Assembly (NCBI RefSeq): GCF_000758625.1 | Contig: NZ_CP009283.1 | Location: 3,421,501-3,485,500 of the forward strand | Reading direction: 5' to 3' | Source of the DNA: Paenibacillus sp. FSL R7-0273 | GTDB lineage: Bacteria > Bacillota > Bacilli > Paenibacillales > Paenibacillaceae | Length of the DNA: 64,000 bases | In this document: positions 1-8,271 of the stretch, in pieces | How positions within the stretch are numbered: the first letter of the stretch is position 1 | Layout: each line of letters begins with the position of its first letter | The notes under the pieces: model-generated | What the model was told of the DNA's origin: nothing | Seen by the model: only the letters and a program-made list of their open reading frames with translations | Database searches by the model: none | Position numbers and translations under genes: made by a program

Positions 1-933
1 CGTTACATGGCTAAATATATTATCGGCGAGGAAGAACTGAAGAACAGGGTGGCTGAATATAACCAGCGCTTTATTCATATGGGGGACGAGGTAGATACCC
101 ATACCATTACTGCTCCTGTGACTGAAGCTGCTGCTGAAGCTGCAGAGGTGAAGGATGAGAAGCCGCTGGTGGAGATTGAACAGGTTAGCGGATCGGGCTA
201 TTCGGGTTATGTCATGACCGTCAACGATCCTACCAAAGTCCGTCTGGGCATTCCGGATAAAGCGGGCTCGGGTGAAAAGGTATCCAGTATGGTAGCTCGT
301 ACGGGAGCCATTGCCGGAGTGAACGGCGGAGGCTTCGCAGATCCGGAATGGAAGGGCAACGGATTTAAGCCGATCGGGCTGGTGATTTCCCAGGGAAAGC
401 TTTTTTATAACGGGCTTGGCGGAAAGACGTCCACACAGATTGTGGGGATCGACAAACAGGGCAAAATGATTGCCGGAAACTATTCGCTGGAAGAGCTGGG
501 CAAGCTCGGAGTCCAGGAGGCTGTTTCGTTTCAGCCGCGGATTATCGTGAACGGTAAAGGGCTGATCAAAAATGCGGCCGAAGGCTGGGGCATCGCCCCG
601 AGAACGGCCATGGGCCAGCGTGCTGACGGCGCGCTGCTGTTTGTGGTAATCGACGGCAGACAGCCGGGCTACAGCATCGGTGCCAATCTGTATGATGTCC
701 AGCAGATTATGCTCAAGCATGGCGCAGTGATTGCGGCCAACCTGGACGGCGGCTCATCCACAGTGCTGGTGAAGGACAATGAGATCGTCAACAAACCGTC
801 CTCGCAATACGGCGAACGCTATTTGCCGACAGCCTTTCTGGTGTTCGAGCATCCGGAGCAGGTGAAGATCGATAATATCTGGGAAGGGCTTGATCCCTCA
901 CAGATCGATGCCGCTAAAAAACGGCCCCGGTAG
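1..933 (+). CDS. Phosphodiester glycosidase (NAGPA-like) domain protein, 5' end cut off
   Basis: The product carries a phosphodiester glycosidase (NAGPA/DUF2233-type) domain. Diagnostic segments are NGGGFADP, APRTAMGQ, IDGRQPGYSIGA and NLDGGSSTVL, in the family order, filling roughly residues 60 to 285. The reading frame is open through base 1, and relatives in this genus normally have an N-terminal membrane anchor, so the gene probably begins upstream and the ATG at 7 is internal. Family members act outside the cell on surface polysaccharide or modified sugars; the exact substrate cannot be inferred. The next gene starts 85 bp downstream with its own ribosome binding site, so co-transcription is uncertain. 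Confidence 0.85.
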   Translation, partial: RYMAKYIIGEEELKNRVAEYNQRFIHMGDEVDTHTITAPVTEAAAEAAEVKDEKPLVEIEQVSGSGYSGYVMTVNDPTKVRLGIPDKAGSGEKVSSMVARTGAIAGVNGGGFADPEWKGNGFKPIGLVISQGKLFYNGLGGKTSTQIVGIDKQGKMIAGNYSLEELGKLGVQEAVSFQPRIIVNGKGLIKNAAEGWGIAPRTAMGQRADGALLFVVIDGRQPGYSIGANLYDVQQIMLKHGAVIAANLDGGSSTVLVKDNEIVNKPSSQYGERYLPTAFLVFEHPEQVKIDNIWEGLDPSQIDAAKKRPR

Positions 934-1018
934 ACACCGGACCTGAATTAAAGGTATTCTACTAGTTATAAGCCAGATACGCAGAGGGCAGCAGCCTTGG
1001 GTAAGAGGAGGAACAGGT

Positions 1019-1951
1019 TTGACATTGCAGCAGCTCCGCTATGCCATTGAAATTGCAAACAGCGGCTCGATGAACGAAGCGGCCAAACGGCTTTTTGTGT
1101 CGCAGCCCAGTCTATCCAATGCGATTAAAGAGCTGGAGAACGAGCTGGGCATTACTATTTTTGAACGGACTAACCGGGGAATCAGCATTTCAGCCGAAGG
1201 TGTAGAGTTTCTGGGCTATGCCCGGCAGATTATCGAGCAGACCGAGTTCATGGAGAACCGGTATACGGGGAAAAAGCGCAGTCCGGTTTATTTTTCCGTG
1301 TCCACCCAGCATTATGCCTTTGTTGTGGATGCCTTTGCGCACCTGATAAAGGAACGGAAGCTGGCCGAGTACAATTTCAGTCTGAGGGAAACACAAACCT
1401 TCGACATTATTGAAGACGTGCGCACGCTGCGCAGCGAGTTAGGCATTTTGTATATCAACGAGAGCAATTATAAGGTAATGAACAAGCTGTTCAGTGACGG
1501 AAACCTCAAATTTACGCCGCTGTTCAATACCAACCCGCATGTCTATGTAAGAGCTGCCCATCCGCTCGCTGCCAAAGAGACGATTGTGCTGGAGGATATT
1601 TTGCCGTTCCCGTATATTACCTTTGAGCAGGGGGACAACAATTCATTGCATTTCTCTGAGGAGATGCTCAGCTTCACCCAGATTGAGAAAAATATCAAAG
1701 TAACAGACCGCGCAACGCTTACGAACCTGCTGCTGGGCAGTGATTCTTATACCATCGGGACCGGTATTATGGCTTCCGACCTGAACGGTGATGGAATGGT
1801 GACGATCCCGTTTGAGAGCAATGAGGTTTTTACTGTCGGCTGGATTGCCCATAAGGACCGCAGGCCGAGTGAGATAATGTCCGCCTATATCGATCTGCTG
1901 AATGATCTGGTGGCCAGCAGTTATTTTGACATGAATCAATTCTTACTATAA
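1019..1951 (+). CDS. LysR-family transcriptional regulator
   Basis: This 310-residue protein has the length and layout of LysR regulators: an N-terminal winged helix-turn-helix (residues 1-60, with AAKRLFVSQPSLSNAIKELE as recognition region) and a C-terminal effector-binding domain from about residue 90. Translation starts at TTG 1019, supported by AGGAGG at 1006-1011 with 7-nt spacing. It lies 15 bp upstream of a MetE-like methyltransferase on the same strand, so the pair is probably one operon. Methionine or sulfur metabolism is therefore a reasonable regulatory theme (inference). The effector is unknown. Confidence 0.9.
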   Translation: MTLQQLRYAIEIANSGSMNEAAKRLFVSQPSLSNAIKELENELGITIFERTNRGISISAEGVEFLGYARQIIEQTEFMENRYTGKKRSPVYFSVSTQHYAFVVDAFAHLIKERKLAEYNFSLRETQTFDIIEDVRTLRSELGILYINESNYKVMNKLFSDGNLKFTPLFNTNPHVYVRAAHPLAAKETIVLEDILPFPYITFEQGDNNSLHFSEEMLSFTQIEKNIKVTDRATLTNLLLGSDSYTIGTGIMASDLNGDGMVTIPFESNEVFTVGWIAHKDRRPSEIMSAYIDLLNDLVASSYFDMNQFLL

Positions 1952-1966
1952 CAGCAGGAGGGCACT

Positions 1967-3085
1967 ATGATCAGTCCAATTACCGGTACCGCCCGAAACG
2001 CCCCGCCCTTTCGCTATGATATTGTTGGCAGCTTTTTGCGCACTGAGGGGATCAAGACCGCACGCAGCCTGTATGATCTGGGAGAGATAACTGCTGCACA
2101 GCTCCAGGAGGTTGAGGACAGAGAGATTGCTGATTTACTGGGGCAGGAAAAGGCTCTGGGACTTAAGGCTGTTACCGACGGCGAATTCCGCCGCTCCTGG
2201 TGGCATCTGGATTTCTTCCTCGGGATAACGGGCACCCAGAAAATTATTCTTAACCAGGGAAGCGGCTCGGCTAAGGAAAACACACAGCGGGCGGAGAGCT
2301 TTAAGATTACGGGGAAAATATCTTTTGGCAATCACCCGATGTTAGCTGATTACATGAAGCTGCAACAGATGTCCGGCGATACTATGGCTAAAATGACGAT
2401 TCCTGCCCCGTCCCTGTTCCACTTTGTGCAGGATTATAACGGAAATGAGATCTATCCTGACCGGGATCAGCTGTTTCAGGATATTATTGCGGTGTACCGT
2501 TCAGCTATACAGGCATTTTATGATGCGGGCTGCCGTTATCTGCAGCTGGATGATACGACCTGGGGGACCCTGTCGAGCGGGAGGCACCGGGCACATCTGC
2601 GGAGCAGAGGCGTTGATCCGGATCAGCTGGCCCGTGACTATGTACGGCTGATTAACGAAAGTATCGCTGACAAGCCCGGGGACATGACGATTGCGCTGCA
2701 TGTGTGCCGCGGCAACCTGCGTTCAACATGGTTCGCGGCCGGAGGCTATGAGCCTGTTGCGGAGGTGCTGTTCGGCGGGGCCCGGGTGGATGCTTTTTTC
2801 CTCGAATACGATAACGAGCGTTCCGGTGACTTCGCGCCGCTGCGGTTCATCAAAGACCAGTTTGTGGTGCTCGGCCTTGTCACTACAAAGCATGGCGGTC
2901 TGGAGAATAAAGAACAGCTGAAGCTGCGGATCGCCGAAGCTGCCGAATATGTGGATATCGACAAGCTGTGTCTCAGCCCGCAATGCGGCTTTGCCTCGTC
3001 GGAGGAAGGAAATATTCTTACCGAGGAAGAGCAGTGGGACAAAATCCGGCTCGTAATTGAGACCGCGAATGAAGTGTGGGTGTAG
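1967..3085 (+). CDS. MetE-like cobalamin-independent methyltransferase (YxjG/YxjH type)
   Basis: This 372-residue protein resembles the C-terminal catalytic domain of cobalamin-independent methionine synthase, as in Bacillus YxjG/YxjH, and lacks the MetE N-terminal half. The expected zinc ligands are visible: His245 and Cys247 (LHVCRGN), Glu280 (FFLEYDNE) and Cys340 (LSPQCGF). The opening YDIVGSFLRT and TDGEFRR motifs also fit. Likely role: methyl transfer to homocysteine or a related thiol from a short methyl donor; the donor is not known from sequence. It follows the LysR gene by 15 bp and is followed by a terminator-like hairpin. Confidence 0.88.
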   Translation: MISPITGTARNAPPFRYDIVGSFLRTEGIKTARSLYDLGEITAAQLQEVEDREIADLLGQEKALGLKAVTDGEFRRSWWHLDFFLGITGTQKIILNQGSGSAKENTQRAESFKITGKISFGNHPMLADYMKLQQMSGDTMAKMTIPAPSLFHFVQDYNGNEIYPDRDQLFQDIIAVYRSAIQAFYDAGCRYLQLDDTTWGTLSSGRHRAHLRSRGVDPDQLARDYVRLINESIADKPGDMTIALHVCRGNLRSTWFAAGGYEPVAEVLFGGARVDAFFLEYDNERSGDFAPLRFIKDQFVVLGLVTTKHGGLENKEQLKLRIAEAAEYVDIDKLCLSPQCGFASSEEGNILTEEEQWDKIRLVIETANEVWV

Positions 3086-3114
3086 AACCGCTGAAGTAAA
3101 TTAGGACAGGGAAA

Positions 3115-3165
3115 ATAGGGATGTTCCGGTCTGCCTGAGCGGCGGAGGGACATCCCTGTTTGATA
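3115..3165 (+). terminator. Terminator-like hairpin after MetE-like gene
   Basis: The 8-bp inverted repeat AGGGATGT (3117-3124) / ACATCCCT (3150-3157) is followed by a T-rich stretch (TGTTTGATATTTT). The loop is long (25 nt), so efficiency is uncertain. Confidence 0.5.
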
Positions 3166-3217
3166 TTTTGCCGGTACCGGGTTAAGCTCGCTTTTGTTGG
3201 AAGCTCTGCTGCGAGGA

Positions 3218-3404
3218 ATAGCTGCACTCTGTACACTTAAAAAGCACGAAACTCTGCGGCTGCAGCGTTTAGCTGTAGTTTGTGCAACTATTCCTGCCGG
3301 AAATAACCAAAATGAGCATTTTGCTGATTTTTAGTTGCACAGAATACACTTATACGCGTAATCCGGGGAAAAACAGGCATTTTAGTTGTATAATGTGCAG
3401 TTAT
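3218..3404. repeat. Four-palindrome dispersed repeat element, copy A
   Basis: Four degenerate 23-nt units begin at 3218, 3269, 3331 and 3382, with start-to-start spacing of exactly 51, 62 and 51 bp. Each unit approximates an imperfect palindrome of the form TTAACTGCA-N5-TGCAGTTAA. A second element with the same spacing lies at 42670-42856. The stretch is intergenic, and I see no gene in 3086-3464. Function is unknown; it is either a mobile or dispersed intergenic repeat or a cluster of protein-binding sites. Confidence 0.75.
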
Positions 3405-3464
3405 CCTGTGAGTATGGATTTGTTGAATGGAGGTTACTCAGCAGCGGCCAGCCCGTCAACCATT

Positions 3465-4202
3465 CTACTGCTTAGTTGTCGCCGCATCGGCATTAAATCC
3501 CCTGTTAGTCACATAGTTGTCGATGCTCCAAACCCGGAGCCCGGTTTCACGAGCCTTCGTTTCAATTTCCCTGAAAGCATCAACATACCTGGTGTCCGGC
3601 GGGAAAACAGCCACTCTGGCCAGCCCCTTCTCCAGCAGCAGCTCATTAACCATCCGATTATCCACATATACGTAGGCGAGCAATCTGCCGTATTGATCAC
3701 GCTCCGATTCGTCAAATTCAAGTTGTACGGTTTGTCCTGAAAGGAGCTCCTTCGTGTATTCACGCGCTTCCAGAGCATAGGGCTCTGGCTGTTCTCCAAT
3801 TTCCGGGGTATCAATCAGCAGCATGCGTACTTTTTCAGTACTACCTTCATTGGTCCGGATTCGGAAGGTGTCGCCGTCAATGACAGAGGTAACTTCAGCG
3901 TCCATTGTTTTTGAAGTGTATATGAATGTGCCAATCACTTTGAAGTCTCTAAATATAAAAAAATTCTGTAATGAAGTAGCCTTTTCAAGCAGCGTGGTTC
4001 CCGGTGCAGTAACAATAGTAAGAATTAAACTTACAGCCACTGCAAGCAGAGAGAATTTTTTAACACGCTTGCGGGATTTCCCGGAGGAAGCATTTCTGCG
4101 GCTAAGCATCGACGGTTTGATGAAGCTGATCACCCAGACGATGACTGCCAGTATGGTTAGTAATAGAAATAATACTGCTGTAAAAGCTTCATTTGATAAC
4201 AT
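3465..4202 (-). CDS. Membrane-anchored thermonuclease-like (SNase) protein
   Basis: The protein has 245 residues. Two hydrophobic segments (about residues 8-30 and 50-66) precede a staphylococcal-nuclease-type domain from about residue 101. Catalytic residues typical of SNase are present: Arg126, Asp131 and Glu134 in VRMLLIDTPE, and Arg173 in DQYGRLLAYVY. The C-terminal region (LEKGLARVAVFPPDTRY) is also standard. It probably acts as a calcium-dependent nuclease on the outer face of the membrane; substrate preference is not predictable. The gene is single, with copy A of the dispersed repeat just past its 3' end. Confidence 0.87.
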   Translation of the reverse strand: MLSNEAFTAVLFLLLTILAVIVWVISFIKPSMLSRRNASSGKSRKRVKKFSLLAVAVSLILTIVTAPGTTLLEKATSLQNFFIFRDFKVIGTFIYTSKTMDAEVTSVIDGDTFRIRTNEGSTEKVRMLLIDTPEIGEQPEPYALEAREYTKELLSGQTVQLEFDESERDQYGRLLAYVYVDNRMVNELLLEKGLARVAVFPPDTRYVDAFREIETKARETGLRVWSIDNYVTNRGFNADAATTKQ

Positions 4203-4355
4203 CCGTCAGAGCTCCTCAATAACAATAGTGAAGCCAGTGTAGCAGAAAATAGCGGCATTGAATACCTGCCTGTAGCATTCAGCTGCGCTGAACCCAGTAC
4301 AAACATCATTTACATATATACCCAAATGAATTATGGTTACAGAAGGAGGGATGAT

Positions 4356-4712
4356 ATGGACCCATATTTTGATCAGCAGGTTGAGCGCCGGGCCAAGCCG
4401 GGAAGAATCAGAAATTTGTTTATTTTGCTTGTGATTTTGGCAGGGGTGCTTGCGCTGCTTAATCCGTCCATTGAGGATTTTGCGGAATATGCTGTGGAAG
4501 ACCTGAAGGAAATACTTGGCGCGTCGCTGCCAGAAAGCCTTAATCAGGCTGTAGTCCGGCCGCTGGTGGAGAACATTTCAGAGCGGGATAATTACATAAT
4601 CTTTTCCGTTTTCAGTCTGCCGGACATTCAGGACAGCAGCACCTTTATTGGCGATATCACAGCGAAGAAGCGTTACTTAGGCGTATTCAAAATCTTTTTC
4701 ATTGAGTTGTAG
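4356..4712 (+). CDS. Small membrane-anchored protein, DUF4359-like
   Basis: The product is a hypothetical protein of 118 residues from the ATG at 4356. That start is preferred over the ATG at 4326 because GGAGGG lies at 4344-4349, about 6 nt before it. One hydrophobic segment near residues 20-37 (LFILLVILAGVLALL) is followed by an acidic region (NPSIEDFAEYAVEDLKE) and a C-terminal extracytoplasmic part. The pattern resembles DUF4359-type small proteins, but this is from memory. It is monocistronic, upstream of the T-box leader. Function unknown. Confidence 0.7.
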   Translation: MDPYFDQQVERRAKPGRIRNLFILLVILAGVLALLNPSIEDFAEYAVEDLKEILGASLPESLNQAVVRPLVENISERDNYIIFSVFSLPDIQDSSTFIGDITAKKRYLGVFKIFFIEL

Positions 4713-4738
4713 CTTGATATGCAGCCGAAATTTAAGCT

Positions 4739-4770
4739 TGAAAAATCACAGCAAATCATGTTTAAATAGG
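4739..4770 (+). promoter_or_regulatory. Possible promoter of the T-box/lysK transcript
   Basis: TTGAAA at 4739-4744 is followed after 17 nt by TTTAAA-like sequence, about 40 bp upstream of the conserved start of the T-box leader. The -10 is weak, so this is tentative. Confidence 0.3.
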
Positions 4771-4784
4771 TTTAATCGAATAAG

Positions 4785-5085
4785 AAAAGCGATGAAGAGA
4801 AGAGTAGTTAAGCAAACGTTGCTCCCAGAGAGCTCCAGCCCGGTGAAATGGAGCAGCAATGTGCCTGACGAATAAAGTCTCTGAGCTGCATACGGAATTG
4901 GGTGTTTAGAGCGCCCAAGGATGGTATGACGGGAGCTCCCGTTACAGAGCTAGGGTATAAGCGTGATGGCCGTACCCGAAGAGGCGGTCCTGGCAACATG
5001 TCCGCGAACAGAGGTGGTACCACGGTGCTTATGACAGCTCCCGTCCTCAAGATGACAATCTTGAGGCGGGGGCTTTTTTGTTTTT
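4785..5085 (+). promoter_or_regulatory. T-box riboswitch, lysine specifier, upstream of lysK
   Basis: This is a T-box leader that senses uncharged tRNA. The T-box sequence AGGTGGTACCACGG lies at 5012-5025; its UGGU bulge (5015-5018) matches a tRNA acceptor end with discriminator A, as in tRNA-Lys. In Stem I, CAGAGA (4826-4831) pairs with TCTCTG (4878-4883), and the codon next to it is AAA (4874-4876), a lysine specifier, in the GAA-N-codon-purine arrangement typical of specifier loops. A long terminator stem with a T-run follows at 5037-5083; the T-box can compete with it as antiterminator. It should raise lysK expression when tRNA-Lys is uncharged. Confidence 0.93.
5037..5083 (+). terminator. 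Regulated terminator of the T-box leader
   Basis: A GC-rich stem (CTCCCGTCCTCAAGAT pairing with ATCTTGAGGCGGGGG, one bulge) is followed by CTTTTTTG. It lies directly between the T-box sequence and the lysK ribosome binding site, as expected for transcriptional T-box control. Confidence 0.9.
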
Positions 5086-5112
5086 TATTAAAGAGCAGAG
5101 GAGATTATTAAC

Positions 5113-6672
5113 ATGCATTGGGCACAAAAAATCGCAAACGACCTGATCAGCAGTCATCCTGAGCGCCAGACCTTTGTATGCGCCTCGGGCATAAGCCCGT
5201 CGGGCTCGGTTCATATCGGCAATTTCCGCGAAATTGTCACCACTTCCTTCGTCACTCAGGCGCTGCAGAAAGCCGGGAAGGAGGTCCGCTTTATTTTTTC
5301 GTGGGATGATTTCGACCGGTTCCGCAAGGTTCCCGCGCAGCTGGACGCTTCATATGAGCAGTATATCGGATTGCCCTACACCAAGGTCCCATGTCCATGC
5401 GGCAGCCATGCTTCTTATGCTGAGCACTACGAGCAGGAGTTTGAACAAGCGCTGAGCGCTTTTGGCATCCTGCCTGAATTTATCTATCAGAGCCGTGAGT
5501 ATCAGTCGGGCAGATATAATCAGGCCATACTCCATGCCCTGCGCAGCAGAGGGGAAATTTACGATATCCTGATGATGTTCAAAACAGGCAAAGCCACAGA
5601 GGAGGACCGGGCAGCCTTTTACCCGATTCAGGTCTATTGCGAGCGCTGCGGAAAAGATTCGACCAGCGTCCACGCTTTTGACGGGGAGTCGGAGGACATC
5701 ATCTACAGCTGCAAATGCGGCTGCTACAACACGCTGCACGTTCCCCAGGCCTCAAACATCAAGCTGCACTGGAAAATAGACTGGCCGATGCGCTGGGGGA
5801 TGGAGCAGGTTGTGTTCGAGCCGGGCGGCCGCGATCATTCGTCCGAGACGGGGAGCTATAATGTAGCCAAGGTCATCGCGGAGCGGATATTCGGAAACCA
5901 GCCGCCGTATTACGTTCCCTATGAGTTCATCAGCATCAAGGGCAGCCATGCCAAAATGTCCAGCTCGTCCGGGCATAACTATACGCCGGAGGACCTGCTG
6001 AAGGTATACGGGCCGGAGCCGATCCTGTTCATGTTCGCCAAATACCAGCCGGATGCTGCCTTCAGTATCGGCCTGGATGAGGATGTGCTGCGGAATTACA
6101 CGGAATTCGAGCGCTATTGTAAAGCTTATGCCGCAGGGCAGCTGGAAAGTGAAGACCTGCGTGCGGCTCTCGAGCTGGCCCGGAGAAATCCTGCAGAGCT
6201 GAAAGCGCCGGGCTTCAGCCAGGCTGCGGCCCTGCTGCCGCTGATCAACTGGGACAGCGGGCTGCTGCAAAGGCTGCTGGATCAGGATGGCGGACATGCC
6301 GGTCAAGCCGAATTATTCCGGCAAACCGCAGAACGGGCCGAGCACTGGATCAGACATTATGCTCCGCATAAGCTGGTTACGGCTAACACCAGTCCGGACC
6401 GGGTGTTGTATCAATCGCTTGAACCTGCCGAGCAGGAGCGGGTAATAGCATTCTGCAGCTTGCTCCGTACCGGATTTTCCGATGAAACGGAGTTTATGCA
6501 GCAGGTTTACGCTATTTGTCACGATGCTGACAAAAAGACGATGAGGAGCAATCAAAAGGCACTGTTTTCCATCCTTTATCAGCTGATTCTGCAGCAGCCG
6601 GAGGGTCCGAGGGTTCCTGTACTCGTTCAGGCACTGGGCAAAGAGCGCGTGCTGGCGCTGCTGGACTTCTAA
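5113..6672 (+). CDS. lysK: Class I lysyl-tRNA synthetase
   Basis: This 519-residue class I LysRS charges tRNA-Lys with lysine using ATP. The class I signatures are HIGN at residues 34-37 and KMSSS at 281-285, within a Rossmann-type catalytic domain. Cys pairs (CPCGSH near residue 95; CERCGKD and SCKCGCY near 178-200) suggest zinc knuckles. Class I LysRS is typical of archaea and a minority of bacteria; most Firmicutes rely on class II, so this may be a second enzyme. The T-box leader shows it is induced by uncharged tRNA-Lys. The ribosome binding site GAGGAG lies 9 nt before the ATG. Confidence 0.95.
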   Translation: MHWAQKIANDLISSHPERQTFVCASGISPSGSVHIGNFREIVTTSFVTQALQKAGKEVRFIFSWDDFDRFRKVPAQLDASYEQYIGLPYTKVPCPCGSHASYAEHYEQEFEQALSAFGILPEFIYQSREYQSGRYNQAILHALRSRGEIYDILMMFKTGKATEEDRAAFYPIQVYCERCGKDSTSVHAFDGESEDIIYSCKCGCYNTLHVPQASNIKLHWKIDWPMRWGMEQVVFEPGGRDHSSETGSYNVAKVIAERIFGNQPPYYVPYEFISIKGSHAKMSSSSGHNYTPEDLLKVYGPEPILFMFAKYQPDAAFSIGLDEDVLRNYTEFERYCKAYAAGQLESEDLRAALELARRNPAELKAPGFSQAAALLPLINWDSGLLQRLLDQDGGHAGQAELFRQTAERAEHWIRHYAPHKLVTANTSPDRVLYQSLEPAEQERVIAFCSLLRTGFSDETEFMQQVYAICHDADKKTMRSNQKALFSILYQLILQQPEGPRVPVLVQALGKERVLALLDF

Positions 6673-6764
6673 ACAGAGCTCCTATGCCCTTTACGGGATC
6701 GTCCCAAGAGAGGTATAATATAACGGACTGTTTATAACTTATGTTGGAAAGTGAGTCGAACACT

Positions 6765-7481
6765 ATGGGCCGTAAATGGAATAATATTAAAGAGAAGAAG
6801 GCATCCAAGGATGCCAATACAAGTAAGGTCTACGCCAAATTCGGCGTTGAGATTTATGTAGCAGCGAAGAAAGGCGAGCCGGACCCGGAATCGAACCGTG
6901 CGCTTAAGGTCGTTCTGGAACGCGCCAAAACTTATAATGTACCGAAGGCCATTATCGACCGCGCCCTGGAAAAAGCTAAAGGCAGCGGCGACGAAAGCTA
7001 TGTGGAGCTGCGTTATGAAGGCTTCGGACCAAGCGGCTCAATGATTATCATCGATGCATTGACCAATAACGTGAACCGCACGGCTCCGCTTGTCCGTTCT
7101 GCATTCAGCAAAAACGGCGGCAACATGGGTGTCAGCGGGTCCGTAACGTATATGTTTGATCCGACAGCTGTTATCGGCCTGGAGGGTAAATCCGCTGAAG
7201 AAGTAATGGAGCTGCTGATTGAAGCCGATGTTGATGTACGCGATGTGCTGGAAGAGGACGAGGCGGTCATCGTATACGCTGAGCCTGACCAGTTCCATGC
7301 TGTACAGGAGACGCTTCGCGGGGCCGGTATTACTGAATTCACCGTAGCCGAGCTTACCATGCTTCCGCAGAACTATGTGGAGATCCCGGAAGATGCAGAA
7401 GCACAGTTCGAGAAGCTGATCGACGCACTGGAAGAGCTCGACGATGTACAGCAGGTTTATCACAACGTTGACTCCGAATAA
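6765..7481 (+). CDS. YebC/PmpR-family protein (YeeN-like)
   Basis: The protein has 238 residues from ATG 6765 ([20 protein letters not shown]), the conserved start of YeeN-type members; an in-frame ATG at 6741 would add eight unconserved residues. Hallmarks are the [14 protein letters not shown] segment, [22 protein letters not shown] and the acidic C-terminal domain. YebC-family proteins have been described as transcription regulators and, more recently, as translation factors that relieve ribosome stalling at proline-rich stretches. Which applies to the YeeN branch is not clear from sequence. It is single, with its own upstream region. Confidence 0.93.
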   Translation: MGRKWNNIKEKKASKDANTSKVYAKFGVEIYVAAKKGEPDPESNRALKVVLERAKTYNVPKAIIDRALEKAKGSGDESYVELRYEGFGPSGSMIIIDALTNNVNRTAPLVRSAFSKNGGNMGVSGSVTYMFDPTAVIGLEGKSAEEVMELLIEADVDVRDVLEEDEAVIVYAEPDQFHAVQETLRGAGITEFTVAELTMLPQNYVEIPEDAEAQFEKLIDALEELDDVQQVYHNVDSE

Positions 7482-7540
7482 TCAGGGCTGCCGGTTGCCA
7501 TAATAAGGTGTAACCATAAGTAACCTTAGGAGGCATAACA

Positions 7541-7720
7541 GTGACAGATCACGCCAAACCGGATAAGAACCTGATGAACACTGTGGATGAGCTGGACCAT
7601 GCGGCAGTAACCAGCCAGCAGGCACAGCAGATGGAGCAGAAGAAGCTCGACATCCGCAAGGAGTCCCTTAGCGATGACAAGACAACTTATAAGAAGAATG
7701 AACAGAATTCTTATAAGTGA
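7541..7720 (+). CDS. Small hydrophilic protein, 59 residues
   Basis: A GTG start at 7541 is preceded by TTAGGAGG at 7527-7534, an excellent ribosome binding site with 6-nt spacing. The frame runs 59 codons to TGA at 7718. The product is highly charged and Gln/Lys/Asp-rich with no hydrophobic stretch (for example QQAQQMEQKKLDIRKES), so it is probably cytosolic and helical. A good terminator follows at 7746-7780, making this a complete small transcription unit. I do not recognise the family. Confidence 0.7.
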   Translation: MTDHAKPDKNLMNTVDELDHAAVTSQQAQQMEQKKLDIRKESLSDDKTTYKKNEQNSYK

Positions 7721-7745
7721 CGTCTGCATCAAGACGGGTTTTAGG

Positions 7746-7780
7746 GAGCGGCAGGAGATGATCCTGCTGCTCTTTTTTTA
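7746..7780 (+). terminator. Terminator after 59-residue protein
   Basis: GAGCGGCAGGA pairs with TCCTGCTGCTC (one mismatch, short loop) and is followed by TTTTTTTA. Confidence 0.85.
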
Positions 7781-7804
7781 TTCCAGGAGAAGGGAGAGAT
7801 TCAA

Positions 7805-8239
7805 ATGCCGGACTTCCGGTTGCTCAGTGTTGTGCATATCATGCTGGTCAAGGACGGCCAGGTGCTGCTGCTTAGACGCTGTAATACAGGACATATGGAC
7901 GGTTATTACGGTTTTCCGGGCGGAAAGCTGGACGGCGGGGAGACACTGCAGATGGCAGCGATCCGCGAAGCGCGGGAGGAAACGGGTGTCCGGATTGACC
8001 CGGCACAGCTGCACATGCTGGGGACGATGCATATCAGGACCCCGGGCGGGGAACGGATTGATTTTTTCTTCCGCGCTGAGGAGTGGTCGGGAGAAGTGAG
8101 CAATATGGAGCCGGATAAATGTGATGATCTCAGCTGGTTTGACGCGGACAGTCTCCCGGATAATACCCTTCCATTCATGAAAAAAGCTATGGATACATTC
8201 GGCCGCGGGGATTGGTTTATGGAGCATGGCTGGGATTAG
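7805..8239 (+). CDS. Nudix hydrolase
   Basis: This 144-residue protein contains a complete Nudix box (GGKLDGGETLQMAAIREA then REETGV, about residues 38-61) with all acidic magnesium ligands, so it is likely active. Nudix enzymes hydrolyse nucleoside diphosphates linked to another group; MutT-like or nucleotide-sugar substrates are possible, and sequence alone does not decide. AGGAGAAGGGAGAG supplies the ribosome binding site before ATG 7805. Its stop lies 32 bp ahead of the exporter start at 8272, suggesting an operon with the following three genes. Confidence 0.9.
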   Translation: MPDFRLLSVVHIMLVKDGQVLLLRRCNTGHMDGYYGFPGGKLDGGETLQMAAIREAREETGVRIDPAQLHMLGTMHIRTPGGERIDFFFRAEEWSGEVSNMEPDKCDDLSWFDADSLPDNTLPFMKKAMDTFGRGDWFMEHGWD

Positions 8240-8271
8240 ATACTGACAGTATACATAGCAGGAGGCCGGGG

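Noticed and set aside
3218..3404. CRISPR-like repeat-spacer pattern in the four-palindrome elements
   Set aside because: Repeats are strongly degenerate and spacers have two fixed lengths (28 and 39) in both copies. This is a fixed architecture rather than acquired spacers.
3282..3740. Plus-strand frame across the repeat and nuclease 3' end
   Set aside because: It is antisense to the conserved nuclease C-terminus, and its N-terminal part is repeat copy A; no coding signal.
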